Shown: piece by piece, positions 1 through 8,663 of the stretch
Numbering within the stretch: the first letter of the stretch is position 1
Layout: each line of letters begins with the position of its first letter
Assembly (NCBI GenBank): GCA_031552425.1
Contig: JAVBMM010000085.1
Coordinates: forward strand, 1-47,943
DNA: 47,943 nucleotides
Origin: JAISFI01 sp031552425
Lineage (GTDB): Bacteria; Bacteroidota; Bacteroidia; Bacteroidales; Azobacteroidaceae
Direction of reading: 5' to 3'
The notes under the pieces: model-generated
What the model saw: the letters and a program-made list of their open reading frames with translations, nothing else
What the model was told of the DNA's origin: nothing
Database searches by the model: none
Program-made: the position numbers and the translations under genes

Positions 1-1
1 G

Positions 2-475
2 GCTGAAAAGGAATTTGGAGCAGAACTTCAGTCCGGTAAATTGAAAATAAAAGATGTTATTGCCGATGCCTTCTTGCAAAATACTTTGTTGAAACCTGAA
101 GATTATTCAGTTGTTGCTACATTGAATTTGAACGGAGATTATGTTTCCGACCAATTGGCAGCGATGGTCGGAGGAATAGGGATTGCTCCAGGAGCTAATA
201 TTAATTATCAGACAGGACATGCTATTTTTGAAGCAACGCATGGAACCGCTCCTGATATTGCCGGTAAAAATATGGCAAATCCTTCTTCCATTATTCTTTC
301 AGGAGTGATGATGTTGGAATATTTAGGATGGAAAGAAGTGGCAGTAATGATAGAAAATGTAATGGAAAAAACTTTCATGGAAGGAAAAGCAACTATAGAT
401 TTAGCCCGTTTCATGGAGAATGGAAAAACGCTTTCCACCCAAGCGTTTATTGAAGAATTGATTAAAAAAATGTAA
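2..475 (+). CDS. icd: Isocitrate dehydrogenase, C-terminal part (5' end outside window)
   Basis: Oxidative decarboxylation of isocitrate to 2-oxoglutarate in the cytoplasmic TCA branch. The reading frame is open from base 2, so the true start lies upstream; 157 residues are visible. The fragment contains the IDH signature GGIGIAPGANI followed by HGTAPDIAGKN and a NPSSIILSGVMMLEYLGW stretch, all typical of the C-terminal half of the isocitrate/isopropylmalate dehydrogenase family. The GIAPGANI form and the citrate synthase gene 5 bases downstream favour IDH over isopropylmalate dehydrogenase. The coenzyme loop reads Pro-Asp-Ile (bases 251-259), where the NADP enzyme of E. coli has Pro-Lys-Tyr, which suggests NAD use. 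Confidence 0.93.
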   Translation, partial: AEKEFGAELQSGKLKIKDVIADAFLQNTLLKPEDYSVVATLNLNGDYVSDQLAAMVGGIGIAPGANINYQTGHAIFEATHGTAPDIAGKNMANPSSIILSGVMMLEYLGWKEVAVMIENVMEKTFMEGKATIDLARFMENGKTLSTQAFIEELIKKM

Positions 476-480
476 TTGTT

Positions 481-1842
481 ATGGAAAGAAAAGATGAATT
501 TATGATTTATAAACTGTCTGAATCTATCAAGACAACCAGTCGTATCGACAATGAATTATTCAAGCAATACAACGTGAAAAGAGGTCTAAGAAATGAAGAC
601 CATTCCGGGGTATTGGTAGGGTTGACAAAAATTGGTGATGTAGTCGGTTATGAAAGACAAGAGGAGGGTGGATTAAAAGCGATTCCCGGCAAGCTTTTTT
701 ATCGGGGAATTGATGTGGAAGATCTTGTTCATGGTCTTCAAGAAGAAAAACGTGTTGGATTTGAAGAAACCTGTTTTTTATTGTTATCCGGAAAATTGCC
801 TGATGAAGAAGAATTAATCACTTTTTCCGAAATGATTAATTCTGGGATGCCTTTAGAGCACCGGGTAAAAATGAATATTTTAGATCTGGAAGGGACAAAT
901 ATTATGAATATTCTTGCCCGTTCTGTGTTGGAAATGTACACTTTTGATGATCGGGCAGACGATAATTCCCGTGATAATTTGATGCGTCAATCTATTGATC
1001 TGATAGCAAAATTTCCTACAATTATCGCTTATGCCTATAATATCATGCGTCATAGTTCATACGGACGTTCGTTACATATTCGTCATCCTAAAGAAGATGC
1101 TTCATTAGCTGAAAACTTTTTGTTTATGATGAATGGCCCAAGCGGATATACGGAATTAGATGTTCGTGTGTTGGATCTGGCTTTAATATTGCATGCGGAA
1201 CATGGAGGAGGAAATAATTCTACATTTACCGTAAGGGTTACAAGTTCTTCAGGTACAGATACCTATTCTTCTATTGCTGCCGGTATCGGTTCTTTGAAAG
1301 GGCCTTTGCATGGAGGAGCTAATTTAAAGGTGATTGATATGTTCAAGCATTTGAAGGAAAATGTGAAAAACTGGAAAGATACCAAAGAAATAGAAGGATA
1401 CCTCAAAAAAATATTGAATAAAGAAGCTTATAACAGAACCGGATTGATATATGGTATCGGGCATGCTGTTTATACAATATCTGATCCGCGGGCTTTATTG
1501 CTCAAAGAAATGGCTCGGGAATTGGCTAAAGAAAAAGGACGTGAAGAAGAATTTGATTTCTTGGAACGTTTAGAAGGTTTGTCTATTGATGCATTTATGA
1601 AGTTCAAAGGTTCTAAAGTAAATAAGCAAGTTTGTGCCAATGTAGATTTTTATTCCGGATTCGTGTATGAAATGATCGGTTTACCACAAGAAGTGTATAC
1701 GCCTCTTTTTGCCATGTCTCGTATCGTAGGATGGGCAGCTCATCGGATTGAAGAATTGAACTTTGATAGTAAACGGATTATTCGTCCGGCATATAAAAAT
1801 GTATCGGACAAAAAAGAATTTATTCCATTGAATAAAAGATAA
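481..1842 (+). CDS. gltA: Citrate synthase
   Basis: Condenses acetyl-CoA with oxaloacetate to give citrate. The 453 residues match the usual length of the Bacteroidota type. The catalytic triad can be read: His277 in GPLHGGANL, His328 in YGIGHAVYT and Asp389 in CANVDFYSG; His238 and His241 lie in LHAEHGGGNN. The gene begins 5 bases after icd stops, so the two are almost certainly cotranscribed. An alternative start is Met8 (base 502). The 3' end converges on the transporter gene with only 14 bases between and no visible hairpin. Confidence 0.96.
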   Translation: MERKDEFMIYKLSESIKTTSRIDNELFKQYNVKRGLRNEDHSGVLVGLTKIGDVVGYERQEEGGLKAIPGKLFYRGIDVEDLVHGLQEEKRVGFEETCFLLLSGKLPDEEELITFSEMINSGMPLEHRVKMNILDLEGTNIMNILARSVLEMYTFDDRADDNSRDNLMRQSIDLIAKFPTIIAYAYNIMRHSSYGRSLHIRHPKEDASLAENFLFMMNGPSGYTELDVRVLDLALILHAEHGGGNNSTFTVRVTSSSGTDTYSSIAAGIGSLKGPLHGGANLKVIDMFKHLKENVKNWKDTKEIEGYLKKILNKEAYNRTGLIYGIGHAVYTISDPRALLLKEMARELAKEKGREEEFDFLERLEGLSIDAFMKFKGSKVNKQVCANVDFYSGFVYEMIGLPQEVYTPLFAMSRIVGWAAHRIEELNFDSKRIIRPAYKNVSDKKEFIPLNKR

Positions 1843-1856
1843 AATAATGTTGCGCT

Positions 1857-3530
1857 TTACGCCAATAATATCACCAACAGCTGCGCTGAAAGTATTCTTA
1901 AAAACATTGTCAAAGGATATACTGAGGCGTAGCTGACTGATGGAGCATCGTTTCCGGCACTCGAATTAGCATAAGCAAGGGCAGGAGGGTCGGTCATGCT
2001 TCCCGATAATAATCCCATCAATGTAAAGAAATTGAGTTTATATATTTGGCGCCCTATAAAACCTATAATTAACAAAGGCAATGTTGTGATGATAAAACCT
2101 AATCCGATCCAGTTTACACCTCCTTTGTATAAAATCGTTTCCACAAAACCTTCTCCGGCATTGATACCGACACAAGCAAGAAAAAGACAAATCCCTATTT
2201 CGCGTAGCATAAGATTAGCGCTTAATGTTGTGTAAGTAACCAATTTGTATTTAGGTCCGAAAACACTTATCAAAATGGCGACAATTAAAGGTCCTCCGGC
2301 TAATCCTAACTTGACAGGTTGTGGAATTCCCGGAAAAGCAAAAGGAATACTTCCGAGTAATACACCGAGGAAGATACCTATAAAGATAGGAACTGTATTG
2401 GGCTCGTTGAGATGTCTCATTTTATTTCCCAACACTTGTTCTACATTTTTGACTGAGACTTCAGCTCCTACTACAGTAACTTTGTCTCCTATTTGTAACT
2501 GTAAACGGGGTTGTGCAATCAAGTCTATCCCGGCACGATTTACCCGGGTAATGTTTATTCCAAAAGTATTTCTCAGTTTAAGTTGCCCAATGGTTTTTCC
2601 GTTTATTTCCGGTTTGGTAATGATGTATCTTCTCGAAATAAGCTGATTGTCCAGTTTATTCCAATCAGATTCATCCATATTAATCTCTTCCCCGATAAAG
2701 GCTTTTACTGCATTTGTGTCCGGAACGGTAACTACTACAAACACACGGTCTCCTTCTGATAATACAGTTTGGGAAGAAGCTATTTCTATTTGGTCGTTTT
2801 CTTTGTGACAAACACGTGAAATAACGAATCTTCTCTCTATGAGGCTGGCTATTTCAATGACGGATTTTCCAAAGATGGCAGGATTTTTTACTTCTAGGGA
2901 AATAGTTCGCATAGCAATTTGTTTGTTATTATCTGAAGAATTTAAGTCCTCCGTTTCCTTTTCCGGTTCGATGCGAAAAACCGTTTTTAATACAATCATT
3001 GAAAGAATGATGCCAATTACTCCCAAGGGATAAGCTACTGCATATCCCATGGCAATAGTAGGATCCGGTGCTCCGTGAATATCTCGGTAAGCTTCTTGTG
3101 CCGCTCCGAGTCCCGGAGTATTTGTAACTGCTCCGGATAAAATCCCAACCATGGTAGATATTGGCAAACCTGTGATAAAATGTATACAGACGGTAGTAGC
3201 GATTCCTAAAAAAACAATACCTGTTGCCAGCATGTTTAATTTGATTCCTCCTTTTTTGAAAGAAGAGAAAAAACCGGGACCTACTTGTAATCCGATAGAA
3301 TAAACAAATAAGATTAATCCGAATTCTCTCATAAAGTGTAGCACATCATGATTTATGCGAAAACCCAAATGTCCCATCAAAATACCAACGAAAAGTACAA
3401 ATGTTATTCCTAGAGAAACACCGAAGATTTTAATTTTTCCCAGGGTGATGCCTATTGAAATGACGAAAGCAAATAAAAGTACGGTATGAGCAATTCCTTC
3501 TCCAAGAAAAAGATCGTATAACCAATCCAT
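1857..3530 (-). CDS. YidE/AspT-type putative transporter with TrkA-C domains
   Basis: Integral membrane protein of 557 residues. It has the internal duplication of the AspT/YidE/YbjL antiporter family: a hydrophobic half (about residues 10-185), a cytoplasmic middle with two TrkA-C-like regulatory domains (about 200-370, each with a GDxVxVVG-like motif), and a second hydrophobic half (about 380-557). The glycine-rich GxLSGxxTxxPxLxxA motif occurs in both halves, as GILSGAVTNTPGLGAAQEA and GLLSGSMTDPPALAYANSS. The family includes the aspartate:alanine exchanger AspT, but the substrate of this member cannot be read from the sequence. It starts 4 bases after the CtpA-like gene ends and is the last gene of that run. 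Confidence 0.85.
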   Translation of the reverse strand: MDWLYDLFLGEGIAHTVLLFAFVISIGITLGKIKIFGVSLGITFVLFVGILMGHLGFRINHDVLHFMREFGLILFVYSIGLQVGPGFFSSFKKGGIKLNMLATGIVFLGIATTVCIHFITGLPISTMVGILSGAVTNTPGLGAAQEAYRDIHGAPDPTIAMGYAVAYPLGVIGIILSMIVLKTVFRIEPEKETEDLNSSDNNKQIAMRTISLEVKNPAIFGKSVIEIASLIERRFVISRVCHKENDQIEIASSQTVLSEGDRVFVVVTVPDTNAVKAFIGEEINMDESDWNKLDNQLISRRYIITKPEINGKTIGQLKLRNTFGINITRVNRAGIDLIAQPRLQLQIGDKVTVVGAEVSVKNVEQVLGNKMRHLNEPNTVPIFIGIFLGVLLGSIPFAFPGIPQPVKLGLAGGPLIVAILISVFGPKYKLVTYTTLSANLMLREIGICLFLACVGINAGEGFVETILYKGGVNWIGLGFIITTLPLLIIGFIGRQIYKLNFFTLMGLLSGSMTDPPALAYANSSAGNDAPSVSYASVYPLTMFLRILSAQLLVILLA

Positions 3531-3534
3531 ATAA

Positions 3535-5166
3535 TTATTTTTTATCAGGTTCTTTGGGAAATGTTTCTCCTTTTCGTATCACTTCTATGGCTTTTGAAAT
3601 CACGGGATCTTTATGTTGAAGAACAGGATAGAAACCTTTTTCTCCAAAGATGTTCCGGATGATGTAAGCTTGTTTGGTGTTTTCTATTAAATTTGCAGAT
3701 TTGCCGATAAGAACAGGTCTGCGTCTTATGTTCTTTGTTTCAGCATGTTGAACAACACCTTCCAGTAAAGATTGTGTTTTTAAATATGCCCATAAATCTT
3801 TGTAGTTTTTGAATTTTTCCAACTTTTTCCTGTTTTGGTCTACATAAAGAAAAGCATATTCATATATGATTCCGTTTTGTTGTAAATTAGAAAAATATGA
3901 AGTCATTCCTGATGTATCCCGCGGAATGAAAATATCCGGCATAATACCTCCACCGTCGTAAACTGTACGTCCCAGAGTTGTTTTGTATTGATGGCCTTTA
4001 GGTTGTTTGATACTGTCTTGAGAATCAAATTCGCCATGATTGAAACGCGTGATCAGGTCTTGCTCATATTCATTTCTTTTACCTAATTCATAATCTTTTT
4101 GAATACATCTTCCTGAAGGAGTGTAGTATCGAGCAATGGTTAATCTTAAAGCAGATCCATCGCTTAATTCTACTTGGTTTTGTACCAGTCCTTTACCGAA
4201 AGAACGGCGTCCGATAATTAATCCCCTGTCATTATCTTGCATAGCTCCTGCAACAATTTCACTTGCAGAGGCGGATAATTCGTCCATAAGGATAACAATA
4301 GGTTGATTTTGGCATGAACCGGTTCCGTTTGCATAAGCATCGCTACGCGGAAAAGATTTTCCTTTTGTGTAAACGATTAATCTTCCGGAAGGTAAAAATT
4401 CGTTGCAGATGTTGATTGCAACATCCAATGAACCTCCGGTGTTTTGGCGTAAATCAATAATGAAAGATTGGCATCCTTCTTTTGTTAATACACCCAAGGC
4501 TTTTAAAAATTCGATATATGTAGGTTTTCCGAATTTTCCTATTTTGATTAGTCCGACGCCTTTTTCTATTTCGTATGCTACATCAATAGTATTGACAGGT
4601 ACATCTCCTCTGGTGATTTCATATTTTTTTATTTCAGACTTGCCATTTCGTTTAATTCCTACGGTTACTTTTGTTCCTTTGGGGCCTCTCAGTGTCTTCA
4701 TCACTTTTTCGTCTGTAATGCCTACTCCTGCAAAAATGGAATCGTTGATAGTAACAATTCTGTCTCCTGCCTGTAATCCTACTTTTTCAGAAGGTCCTTG
4801 GGAGATGACATTAACGACGATAATGGTGTCGTTTTGCTTGATAAATTGAACGCCAATGCCGCTGAAATGCCCTTCCATGTCTTCGTTCACAGTTTCTAAG
4901 TCTTCTGCAGGAATGTATGTGGAATGAGGATCTAATTCGCTGATTATTTTTGGAATAGTTTCTTCCACCAGACTTTTCATATTGACACTATCTACATATT
5001 GGTCGTTAATGATGTCCAAAATGACATCTATTTTATTTCCGGAACTCATGAAGAATTTTCTGCTGATTGCATTTCCCGAAAAATAATTTCCCAGAATAAA
5101 TCCTACTACCAATGTAAATAGGACAATAATGGGTAAAATCAAATAAAATTTTTGAGATGATTTCAT
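3535..5166 (-). CDS. C-terminal processing peptidase, S41 family
   Basis: Periplasmic serine protease anchored by an N-terminal membrane segment (residues 8-27). A PDZ domain spans about residues 85-185 (GIGVQF, then GLQAGDRIVTIND) and the peptidase domain about 200-380. The Ser-Lys dyad is visible: Ser302 in SASASEIVAGAMQD and Lys325 in RSFGKGLVQ. A further 150 residues follow that are usual for the Bacteroidota form. The family trims C-termini of envelope proteins; the substrate here is unknown. It lies between dCMP deaminase (21 bases upstream) and the YidE-type transporter (4 bases downstream) on the same strand. Confidence 0.93.
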   Translation of the reverse strand: MKSSQKFYLILPIIVLFTLVVGFILGNYFSGNAISRKFFMSSGNKIDVILDIINDQYVDSVNMKSLVEETIPKIISELDPHSTYIPAEDLETVNEDMEGHFSGIGVQFIKQNDTIIVVNVISQGPSEKVGLQAGDRIVTINDSIFAGVGITDEKVMKTLRGPKGTKVTVGIKRNGKSEIKKYEITRGDVPVNTIDVAYEIEKGVGLIKIGKFGKPTYIEFLKALGVLTKEGCQSFIIDLRQNTGGSLDVAINICNEFLPSGRLIVYTKGKSFPRSDAYANGTGSCQNQPIVILMDELSASASEIVAGAMQDNDRGLIIGRRSFGKGLVQNQVELSDGSALRLTIARYYTPSGRCIQKDYELGKRNEYEQDLITRFNHGEFDSQDSIKQPKGHQYKTTLGRTVYDGGGIMPDIFIPRDTSGMTSYFSNLQQNGIIYEYAFLYVDQNRKKLEKFKNYKDLWAYLKTQSLLEGVVQHAETKNIRRRPVLIGKSANLIENTKQAYIIRNIFGEKGFYPVLQHKDPVISKAIEVIRKGETFPKEPDKK

Positions 5167-5187
5167 ATAATTAAATGTGACAAACTT

Positions 5188-5640
5188 TTAGTCTTTAATT
5201 AGTAATTCTTTTTCAATTATTTCCATATCAATGAATATAACATCTATTCCGGCTTTTTCCAATAGCTTGATGCCATCGTCCAATCGGTATTTTTCCGAAT
5301 AAACTACTCTTTTTATTCCTGATTGGATGATTAATTTGGCGCATTCTATACATGGAGACGCAGTTACATACATGGTTGCTTCATGGCTGTTGTTGTTTGA
5401 GCGTGCAATTTTTGTGATTGCATTGGCTTCTGCGTGTAATACATATGGTTTAGTCGTATTATCTCTATCTTCACAGATATTTTCAAACCCAGAAGGAGTT
5501 CCGTTGTATCCATCGGAAATGATCATCTTGTCTTTTACGACTAATGCACCTACTTTTCTACGAATGCAATATGAATTTTCCGACCAAACTTTGGCCATCC
5601 GGAGATAGCGTTTGTCTAAGAGCAATTGTTTGTTGTTCAT
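5188..5640 (-). CDS. dCMP deaminase family protein
   Basis: Cytidine/deoxycytidylate deaminase-fold enzyme of 150 residues, expected to convert dCMP to dUMP for thymidylate synthesis. The zinc site is complete: His69-Ala-Glu71 in LHAEANAI and Cys97/Cys100 in SPCIECAKL. The substrate-loop region GYNGTPSGFENICED is characteristic of dCMP deaminases (ComEB type). The start codon overlaps the stop of the upstream M3 peptidase by four bases (ATGA at 5640-5637 on the minus strand), indicating translational coupling. Confidence 0.93.
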   Translation of the reverse strand: MNNKQLLLDKRYLRMAKVWSENSYCIRRKVGALVVKDKMIISDGYNGTPSGFENICEDRDNTTKPYVLHAEANAITKIARSNNNSHEATMYVTASPCIECAKLIIQSGIKRVVYSEKYRLDDGIKLLEKAGIDVIFIDMEIIEKELLIKD

Positions 5641-7727
5641 TTTATTCCGTCTCTTTTCATTAAAGCGTCCACATCGGGCTCTTGTCCCCGGAAACGAATA
5701 TATAATTTCATCGGATCTTCCGATCCTCCTTTGGATAGAATGTGCTCCCTGAATTTTTGTGCAATCACTTGGCTGAAAATCCCATTTGCTTTAAAAACCG
5801 AATAAGCATCGGCATCCAACACTTCTGCCCATTTATATCCATAGTAACCGGCAGCATATCCTCCTGAAAAAATATGGTTGAACGCTGTACTTGAGCAGGT
5901 TCCTTCTATACGTGGAAGTAATTGGGTAGCTTTTGTTGCTTTTTGTTCAAATTCAAATACACCACCTTTGTATGGTTCGTTGATTGTATGCCAAGCCATA
6001 TCTAAATATCCAAAACTAAGTTGTCGGACACATGCATAAGCGGAATTAAAATTTCCGGCCGCAACTAAATTTTGTACTAATGCTGTAGGGATCTTTTCTC
6101 CTGTTTGGTAATGGACGGCAAAACGATCTAAAAATTCTTTTTCCAGCAAAAAGTTCTCCATGACTTGCGAAGGTAATTCCACGAAGTCCCGGTATACATT
6201 TGTTCCACTTAAACTTTCATAAGTTCCGTTGGCAAACATTCCATGTAATCCATGTCCGAATTCGTGTAAGAATGTTTCTGTTTCATAAAATGTTAACAGT
6301 GCAGGTTTTGTTTCTGTGGGTCTTGTGAAGTTCATTACCAAAGAGATGTGTGGACGAGAATTTTTACCGTCTTCTATCCATTGTCCTTTATATTCAGTCA
6401 TCCAGGCACCTGAATTCTTTCCTTTGCGTGGGAAGAAATCTGTATAAAGTACAGCCAGGAAACTACCATCTTTATCATAAACTTCGTATGCATCTACTTC
6501 CGGGTGATATACCGGAATCTTGGGATTTTTTTTGAAGGTGATTCCATACAATTCTGTTGCTAAACCAAAAACACCTTTTATTACATTTTCCAATTGGAAG
6601 TAAGGGCGTGTAAGTTCATCGTTGACATTGAATTTTATTTCTTTTAGCTTTTCAGAATAATAATTCCAATCCCAAGGCATGACTTGTATATTTTTACCTT
6701 CTTTTCCCAATGCAAAACCTTCTACTTCGCTTATTTCCCTTTTGGCTACCGGCCTGTAATTTTCTAATAATTTGTTTAGTAAATTGTACACGTTTTTCGG
6801 ATTTCCTGCCATTCGTTTACGGAGTACATAATCAGCATAGGTCTTATACCCTAATAATTGAACAATTTTCAAACGGGTATCTACGATTTCTTCTACGATT
6901 TTTTTATTGTCGAATTCTCCGCCTTGGGCGCATCTTCCTGCATAAACAAGATACATTTTTTGCCTTAGATCGCGGTTATCTGCATATTGCATAAAAGGTC
7001 CGTAAGAAGGAAATGTTAGATCGAATAACCAACCTTCTTTGCCTTTTTCTTTAGCTTTCAAGGCTGCAGCTTCACAAATGCCTTCCGGAATACCGGCTAA
7101 ATCGGATTTATTATTCAGCAATAATTCGAATTTATTGGTTTCTTTCAGTGTATTTTGTGAAAAAGTTAAGGTCAATTTGCTTAGTTGGGAAGATAAATCC
7201 CTGAATGTTTTTTTATTTACATCATTCAGGTTAGCTCCTCCATCAACGAAAAAGTTGTATATTTTTTCCAGAAGCATGAGATCTTCTGAATTAAGATTCA
7301 GTTGGTCTTTTTGGTCATATACTGATTTTACACGGGCAAATAATTTTTCGTTCAGGGATATATTAGTTTCATGTTCAGACATTTTAGGAGAAATACGTTG
7401 CGATATTTCCATCATTTCGTCATTTGTTTCAGCGCTATTGAGATTATAGAATACTGATGTTACACGAGACAGTAATTTACCTGAATGTTCAAAAGCCACA
7501 ATTGTGTTTTCAAATGTTACCGGTTTTGAATTGTTGATTATCTTTTCAATTTCTTTTATTTGTTCCTGCATTCCTTTTTCAAAAGCAGGTTCGTAATGCG
7601 ATGTCTTGATTTTATTGAAAGGTGCTGTTTCATGCGGAGTACCGTAATTTTTAAAGAATGGATTTTCTGCGTTGGTCATATGATTGTAAAATATTAGTAA
7701 TGTGATAAAAAAAACAATTTTTTTCAT
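5637..7727 (-). CDS. M3 family peptidyl-dipeptidase (Dcp/oligopeptidase type)
   Basis: Zinc metallopeptidase of 696 residues, the usual length for Dcp and oligopeptidase A. The zinc motif HEFGH is at residues 488-492 and the third ligand is probably Glu517 in FVELPSQVMENF. The YGxKW motif near the C-terminus (GGYAAGYYGYKWAEVLDAD) is also typical. The N-terminus MKKIVFFITLLIFYNHMTNA looks like a signal peptide, so the enzyme is probably periplasmic and cleaves oligopeptides there. It is the first gene of a four-gene minus-strand run. A near-consensus -7 box, GACCTTTG, lies at 7763-7756. Confidence 0.93.
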   Translation of the reverse strand: MKKIVFFITLLIFYNHMTNAENPFFKNYGTPHETAPFNKIKTSHYEPAFEKGMQEQIKEIEKIINNSKPVTFENTIVAFEHSGKLLSRVTSVFYNLNSAETNDEMMEISQRISPKMSEHETNISLNEKLFARVKSVYDQKDQLNLNSEDLMLLEKIYNFFVDGGANLNDVNKKTFRDLSSQLSKLTLTFSQNTLKETNKFELLLNNKSDLAGIPEGICEAAALKAKEKGKEGWLFDLTFPSYGPFMQYADNRDLRQKMYLVYAGRCAQGGEFDNKKIVEEIVDTRLKIVQLLGYKTYADYVLRKRMAGNPKNVYNLLNKLLENYRPVAKREISEVEGFALGKEGKNIQVMPWDWNYYSEKLKEIKFNVNDELTRPYFQLENVIKGVFGLATELYGITFKKNPKIPVYHPEVDAYEVYDKDGSFLAVLYTDFFPRKGKNSGAWMTEYKGQWIEDGKNSRPHISLVMNFTRPTETKPALLTFYETETFLHEFGHGLHGMFANGTYESLSGTNVYRDFVELPSQVMENFLLEKEFLDRFAVHYQTGEKIPTALVQNLVAAGNFNSAYACVRQLSFGYLDMAWHTINEPYKGGVFEFEQKATKATQLLPRIEGTCSSTAFNHIFSGGYAAGYYGYKWAEVLDADAYSVFKANGIFSQVIAQKFREHILSKGGSEDPMKLYIRFRGQEPDVDALMKRDGIK

Positions 7728-7826
7728 GATTTTTTACTTGCTTGTTTTTGGTTTGCAAAGGTCGGAATTATTCGGGAATTATTGTCGGTTTTTATGAAAA
7801 ATATTATGGGTTGGACTGTTGTATTT

Positions 7827-8468
7827 TTATCCTTTATCAATGGATAAATCTTCGTTGTTTTCTTCTTCGTTATTTTCTTCTTCCATTTCAGGTTTTTGAG
7901 GGCCATCTTTTCTGAATAATATAGCGTAAGCTGTTCCTGCTATAGCTCCGGATAAATGGCCTTCCCAAGATGTATTCTCTCCCATTATTTCAACTATGGG
8001 GAACATATTCCAGATAATGCTTCCATATAGAAAGGCAACAAGCAATGAGGTTGCTATCAAAGGAATATAATTACGGAGGATTCCACTGAAAAATAAAAAA
8101 AAGCATAAACCATAAATTAATCCGCTGGCTCCAATGTGCCAGGATTCTCGGCCTATTAACCATGTGATAATTCCGGAAGTTATCCAAATCAATAAAAAAC
8201 TTCGTAGTGCAATGTCTGTATAAAAATAAAAAAGACACCAGCCTAATATGAGCAAAGGGAATGTATTGGAAAAAAGATGGGAAAAGCCTTCATGCACGAG
8301 AGGAGTGAAGAAAATCCCTTGCAATCCGTTTAAATGTCTTGGGTATATTCCCCAAGTGTACCAGTGGGCATTTAACCCCCATTCCAGCAGTTGTATCAAC
8401 CATAAAAGGATAACAAAACAAGCTGGAACGAATAAAGCATATATGATACGTTTGTTTTCGAATTTCAT
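7827..8468 (-). CDS. Rhomboid family intramembrane serine protease
   Basis: Polytopic membrane protease of 213 residues with about six hydrophobic segments. The catalytic dyad is Ser115 in HIGASGLIYG and His171 in EGHLSGAIAG. The HxxxN-type element HLFSN (His64, Asn68) corresponds to the oxyanion region of bacterial rhomboids. The last 25 residues are strongly acidic with repeated EENN units, forming a probable soluble tail. The gene stands alone, transcribed away from the glycogen operon and separated by 99 bases from the M3 peptidase gene. The substrate is unknown. Confidence 0.93.
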   Translation of the reverse strand: MKFENKRIIYALFVPACFVILLWLIQLLEWGLNAHWYTWGIYPRHLNGLQGIFFTPLVHEGFSHLFSNTFPLLILGWCLFYFYTDIALRSFLLIWITSGIITWLIGRESWHIGASGLIYGLCFFLFFSGILRNYIPLIATSLLVAFLYGSIIWNMFPIVEIMGENTSWEGHLSGAIAGTAYAILFRKDGPQKPEMEEENNEEENNEDLSIDKG

Positions 8469-8472
8469 CCTA

Positions 8473-8480
8473 CAAAAATA
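8473..8480 (-). promoter_or_regulatory. Bacteroidota -7 box upstream of the rhomboid gene
   Basis: Reads TATTTTTG on the minus strand, a full match to TAnnTTTG. It lies only 4 bases before the ATG, so a transcript starting at the usual distance would have almost no leader. No good -33 box is visible 19-21 bases upstream, so confidence is limited. Confidence 0.4.
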
Positions 8481-8488
8481 ATAGAACT

Positions 8489-8510
8489 GATTTAAGAAAT
8501 TGTTTAAATC
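8489..8510. repeat. AT-rich inverted repeat in the divergent rhomboid/glycogen promoter region
   Basis: GATTTAA (8489-8495) and TTAAATC (8504-8510) form a perfect 7-base inverted repeat with an 8-base spacer. It sits between the divergent starts and could be an operator, but all of the arms except two bases are A or T, so chance is a fair explanation. Confidence 0.3.
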
Positions 8511-8558
8511 TTAAAATTTATGCGCTTCCATGATAAAGACAACAAAATAAACACTTTA

Positions 8559-8593
8559 TTTGTTTCTAATTTAAAATAAAAAGCGTATTTTCG
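8559..8593 (+). promoter_or_regulatory. Possible promoter of the glycogen operon
   Basis: A TTTG -33 element at 8559-8562 and a near-consensus -7 box TATTTTCG at 8586-8593 (one mismatch to TAnnTTTG). Spacing is 23 bases, slightly long. It lies 70 bases before the debranching enzyme start. Confidence 0.4.
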
Positions 8594-8663
8594 TAAAGTT
8601 GAGAAATAAACTATGGTAATCTCACATTAAAAAATTGTTTATTGCCTTAATCCAGAGAATATT

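Noticed and set aside
2245..2646. A 133-residue plus-strand frame opposite the YidE-type transporter
   Set aside because: Antisense shadow of a gene with clear duplicated membrane and TrkA-C domains; no promoter or family motif.
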